DNA of 64,000 nt from Bog-473 sp963728845 (lineage in GTDB: Bacteria; Actinomycetota; Acidimicrobiia; Acidimicrobiales; RAAP-2): NCBI GenBank assembly GCA_963728845.1, contig CAVSLS010000056.1, forward strand, positions 1 through 64,000, written 5' to 3'. The stretch's first letter is position 1. Each line of letters opens with the position of its first letter. Under the pieces are notes generated by a model. The model was not told the origin of the DNA, searched no databases, and saw only the letters and a program-made list of their open reading frames with translations. Shown here piece by piece: positions 61,382 to 64,000 of this stretch. The position numbers and the translations under genes were made by a program.

Positions 61382-62584
61382 GTGACTGCGCTCGACATCG
61401 AACCACTTGCCTGGGATCCCCTCGATGAGAAGTACAAGGTCGACCCGCACCCGATCTGGCGGCGCCTGCGCGACGAGGCACCGCTCTATTACAACGAGCA
61501 TCTCGACTTCTACGCCGTCAGCCGCTTCGCAGACGTGGACGCCTTCAGCCGCGATCCGCAGACTTTCTGCTCCTCGCACGGCACGGTGATGGAGATGATC
61601 GGTCCCGAGCCGACGTCCATGGAGATCATGATCTTCATGGACCCTCCCGACCACACTCGCTACCGCCGGTTGGTTTCCAAGGCCTTCACACCGCGGCGGA
61701 TGGCCCTGCTCGAGCAGGACATCCGCCAACTCTGCGTGAGCCTGCTCGACGCGCAGATCGGAAAGAGCTCGTTCGACTACGTGCAGGACTTCGGGGCCCG
61801 GGTCCCGGCCTATGTCATCGCCGCGTTGCTCGGTGTGCCGCCCGAGGACCGGGACATGGTCCGGGGCTGGATCGACGAGAGCTTCCACCTCGACCCCGAG
61901 CTGGGCATGTACAACGACGTGTCGGCCGAGGCCATGGGCAAGCTCATGGAGTATGTGACGGCCCAGGTTGCCGATCGGCAGTCGTCACCCCGAGACGACA
62001 TGTTCACGGACCTTCTCAACGGCGAGATCGTCGATGAGGACGGCCAGCTGCGCCGGCTCACAATGGAGCAGGCGGCGAACTTCGCCCTCCTGATCGGGAG
62101 CGCCGGGACCGAGACGGTGGCCCGGCTGCTCGGCTGGGCGGCATTGACCCTGGACGACAACCCGGACCAGCGGGCCGAGCTGGCCACCGACGCCAGCCTG
62201 ATACCCAACGCCGTGGAGGAGCTCCTCCGCTACGAGGCGCCGTCACCGGTGCAGAGCCGGTGGTGCACGGCGGACGTCGAGGTCCACGGGCAGACGATCC
62301 CGGCCGACTCGAAGGTCGTGATGATCACCGGGTCGGCGGGGCGGGACGAGCGGGCTTTCCCCGACGCGGACCGCTTCGACATCCACCGCAACATCGACCA
62401 CCACCTGTCCTTCGGCTACGGCATCCACTTCTGCCTGGGGGCGGCGCTGGCCCGCATGGAGGGTCGGGTAGCCCTCGAGGAGACCTTCAAGCGTTTCCCG
62501 GAATGGTCGGTTGACCGGGAGGGCGCGGTACCCCTCTACACCAGCACCGTTCGCGGCTACTCGAGGCTCCCGATCTCCGTCTGA
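61382..62584 (+). CDS. Cytochrome P450
   Basis: A complete 400-residue P450 from GTG 61382. The N-terminus VDPHPIWRRLRDEAPLYYNE closely matches the other P450 here. The I-helix motif is LLIGSAGTETVARLLGWAA, the ExxR is VEELLRYEAPSPVQSRW, and the heme loop Cys ligand is in FGYGIHFCLGAALARMEGR. Substrate unknown; likely a hydroxylase of a lipid or terpenoid-like compound. The pair appear to be diverged paralogues. It needs a separate electron-transfer chain. Confidence 0.95.
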   Translation: MTALDIEPLAWDPLDEKYKVDPHPIWRRLRDEAPLYYNEHLDFYAVSRFADVDAFSRDPQTFCSSHGTVMEMIGPEPTSMEIMIFMDPPDHTRYRRLVSKAFTPRRMALLEQDIRQLCVSLLDAQIGKSSFDYVQDFGARVPAYVIAALLGVPPEDRDMVRGWIDESFHLDPELGMYNDVSAEAMGKLMEYVTAQVADRQSSPRDDMFTDLLNGEIVDEDGQLRRLTMEQAANFALLIGSAGTETVARLLGWAALTLDDNPDQRAELATDASLIPNAVEELLRYEAPSPVQSRWCTADVEVHGQTIPADSKVVMITGSAGRDERAFPDADRFDIHRNIDHHLSFGYGIHFCLGAALARMEGRVALEETFKRFPEWSVDREGAVPLYTSTVRGYSRLPISV

Positions 62585-62626
62585 CCCAGGTGCGGCGGCG
62601 CCTCGGGAGCCGGGACAGCGCTCCGG

Positions 62627-62632
62627 TACACT
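62627..62632 (+). promoter_or_regulatory. -10 element of the tRNA gene
   Basis: TACACT inside GGTACACTGTTCTG lies 15 bp before the first base of the tRNA. The same GGTACACTGT block occurs at 37942-37951 before the NRAMP leader, which supports a common sigma-70-type promoter core. Confidence 0.5.
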
Positions 62633-62647
62633 GTTCTGTCTCACCCA

Positions 62648-62721
62648 GCGCTCGTAGCTCAACGGACTAGAGCATCTGACTACGGATCAGAAGGTTGGGG
62701 GTTCGAATCCCTCCGAGCGCG
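62648..62721 (+). tRNA. tRNA-Arg (anticodon ACG)
   Basis: A 74-nt cloverleaf. Acceptor arms GCGCTCG (62648-62654) and CGAGCGC (62714-62720) pair over 7 bp with G as discriminator. The D-arm is GCTC-AACGGACTA-GAGC. The anticodon arm is TCTGA-CTACGGA-TCAGA with ACG at the anticodon, read as Arg. The variable loop has 5 bases and the T-arm is GGGGG-TTCGAAT-CCCTC. No CCA is encoded. An ISL3-type element begins about 100 bp downstream. Confidence 0.95.
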
Positions 62722-62805
62722 CCGGAAACTTCTTGGTAGGAGCCTAATCGGCTCATCGGATTCTGGCGGGGTGACGTCGCGCTCCGAGGGTCCCCCAAGA
62801 ATTGA

Positions 62806-62858
62806 ACAAAGGTGCTCCAAGCTTGAGATGTGACTCAGCAAACCGGAAGCACCTTTGT
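62806..62858 (+). promoter_or_regulatory. Hairpin enclosing the transposase start codon
   Basis: ACAAAGGTGCT (62806-62816) and AGCACCTTTGT (62848-62858) pair perfectly over 11 bp. The 31-base loop holds the weak ribosome site and the GTG start at 62830. Readthrough transcripts from the tRNA side would fold this structure and could hide the start, a strategy known in several insertion sequences. Confidence 0.6.
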
Positions 62859-64000
62859 CCTTCGCCACCCTAGTGAGATCGTCCAGGCCCTAGCTGGCCT
62901 CAAGGAAGTGCGTGTCCTGCACTATAAACGCAGCGGCTCCGACGTCGAGCTCATGATCGAGCAGGTCGTGAGGACCGTCCGTTGTCCGACCTGTGGCGGA
63001 GCGGCCCGGGTCAAAGAACGCCCGGTGGTGCGCTACATCGATCTCCCGGTCTTCGGGGTTCCCATGCGCCTGGCGTGGAAGAAGCACCGCATGGTCTGCG
63101 TGGAATCGGGCTGTCCCAAGCGCACCTTCTCGCTCGGGGACCACCGGATCGCGGCCAAGAACTGCCTCCTCACGACCCGGGCGGCCAAGTGGGCGACCGA
63201 ACAGGTGGGCACCGGACGCACGGTCAAAGAGGTGGCCGGCAGAACTCGCCTGTGACTGGCACACCGTCAACGACGCCGTGACCACCTATGGCAAGGCGCT
63301 CCTTGAGCGCCGACCGCAAGCGATGAACAAGACGAGCGCCATCGGGCTCGACGAGACCAAGTTCGTGAGGCTCGCTCCCCACAGCCACGCCGACTACGCC
63401 ACGACCGTCGTCGACGTCGAGCACCACCAGATCATCGACGTCCTCCCCAGCCGCAACTATGTCGAAGTGGCCGCCTGGCTGGACAAACAGCCCAAGGCCT
63501 GGAAGGAGCGGATCGACTTCGGGGCATTGGACATGTCCGACACCTACGCCGCGGTGTATTCGGTCGTCTTGCCGAGAGCCCACCAAGTGGTCGACTCCTT
63601 CCATGCGGTCTCCCTCGCCAACCGCTGCCTCGACGCCGTGCGCCGGCGGGTCCAGACCGAGCAAACCGGGCACCGAGGCCGGCGCGACGACCCGCTCTAT
63701 CGGGTGCGCCGGGTGCTGCTCCGGGGCGAGGAGCACCTCGACAACAGAGCCGGCGAGCGTCTGTGGTCGCTCCTCGAGCTGGGGGACCCCGGAGCGGAGG
63801 TGGCGATTGCCTACCGGATCAAAGAGCGCCTCCGCGACTTCTATCGGACCGACCGATCCCGATGAGGCCCGCCAGTTGCTCGAAGAACTCCAGGAACACT
63901 GTCTCAAAAAGGCCATGCCGCCGGAGGTCCAAAAGCTCGGACGAACGATCCGCAAGTGGTTCGACAAGCTCTGCAACTACCACCTGGCCCGGGTCTCCAA
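62830..64000 (+). mobile_element. ISL3-family insertion sequence, transposase gene (partial, runs off the window; frame breaks)
   Basis: Transposase opening MTQQTGSTFVLRHPSEIVQA. The zinc-binding region VRCPTCGGAARVKERP and CVESGCPKRTFSLGDHRIAA is typical of ISL3. An extra G near 63235 joins VKEVA to AELACDWHTVNDAVTTYGKA. The first catalytic Asp is in SAIGLDETKFVRLA and the second in FGALDMSDTYAAVYSVVLPR. A further break near 63855 leads to EARQLLEELQEHCLKKAMPP. The C-terminal Glu region and right end lie beyond 64000. The left end is probably just upstream, near GGGTCCCCCAAGAATTG (62788-62804), but this is unconfirmed. Confidence 0.85.

Noticed and set aside
62680..62868. A 62-codon minus-strand ORF ending RRARRDSNPQPSDP
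   Set aside because: This ending is the common false translation of a tRNA gene read backwards; the region is tRNA-Arg and the IS start.

Overview
The window is a very GC-rich (about 70% by eye), gene-dense piece of an actinobacterial chromosome. F420-type enzymes (an LLM-class oxidoreductase and a PPOX protein), a polyphosphate-glucokinase-like ROK kinase, an SCO6880-type conjugation module and many acyl-CoA enzymes fit a free-living actinobacterium, possibly of the Acidimicrobiia. That placement is an inference from gene content; no rRNA is present to test it. At least thirty single-base frame breaks cut otherwise well-conserved genes (sulfatase, aldehyde dehydrogenase, ABC ATPase, transposase and others). 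I read most of these as assembly or long-read indel errors and annotate across them.

Layout. (1) 1-12135: a type IV secretion/conjugation module (DUF6112-like small membrane protein, TrbL-like protein, SCO6880 protein, VirB4-like ATPase, VirD4-like coupling protein). It is split between the SCO6880 gene and the ATPase by about 6.2 kb of unrelated cargo: sulfatase, Nudix hydrolase, YoaK-like protein, geranylgeranyl-reductase-like flavoprotein, UbiE-like methyltransferase, polytopic membrane protein and SRPBCC protein. (2) 12113-13818: an ECF42-type sigma factor with its DGPF/YCII partner. (3) 14032-35139: a catabolic region with aldehyde dehydrogenase, a Cys-less Ltp2-like thiolase with a DUF35 partner, CaiB-type CoA transferase, four crotonases, a fused two-unit acyl-CoA dehydrogenase like FadE34, TesB-type thioesterase, SDR and hydrolases, with TetR and a duplicated FadR-type regulator. 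Together these suggest degradation of sterol-like or branched isoprenoid acyl-CoAs. A KimA-like permease sits among them.

(4) 35286-42130: a large alpha/beta hydrolase, a CDF efflux transporter, an unusual NRAMP-family transporter behind a long leader, an SDR and a P450. The leader holds a proline-rich 22-codon ORF and two hairpins whose arms can re-pair; this is the most interesting regulatory signal in the window. (5) 42180-51915: two copies of a 96-bp repeat, a ClpX-type zinc-finger protein with a C-terminal HTH, PPOX protein, metallophosphoesterase, acyl-CoA ligase, LLM oxidoreductase, tandem phytanoyl-CoA dioxygenase-like proteins, PIG-L deacetylase and a methyltransferase. (6) 52043-60525: two DrrAB-type ABC exporters, one behind a PadR gene and one divergent from a TetR gene with two candidate operators. 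Between them lie a NucS/DUF4268-like nuclease and an amidase. (7) 60578-64000: a ROK-type kinase, a second P450, tRNA-Arg(ACG) and the start of an ISL3-type insertion sequence whose start codon lies in the loop of an 11-bp hairpin.

Genes are mostly in short operons with 4-8 bp overlaps. No CRISPR array, rRNA or replication origin was seen.
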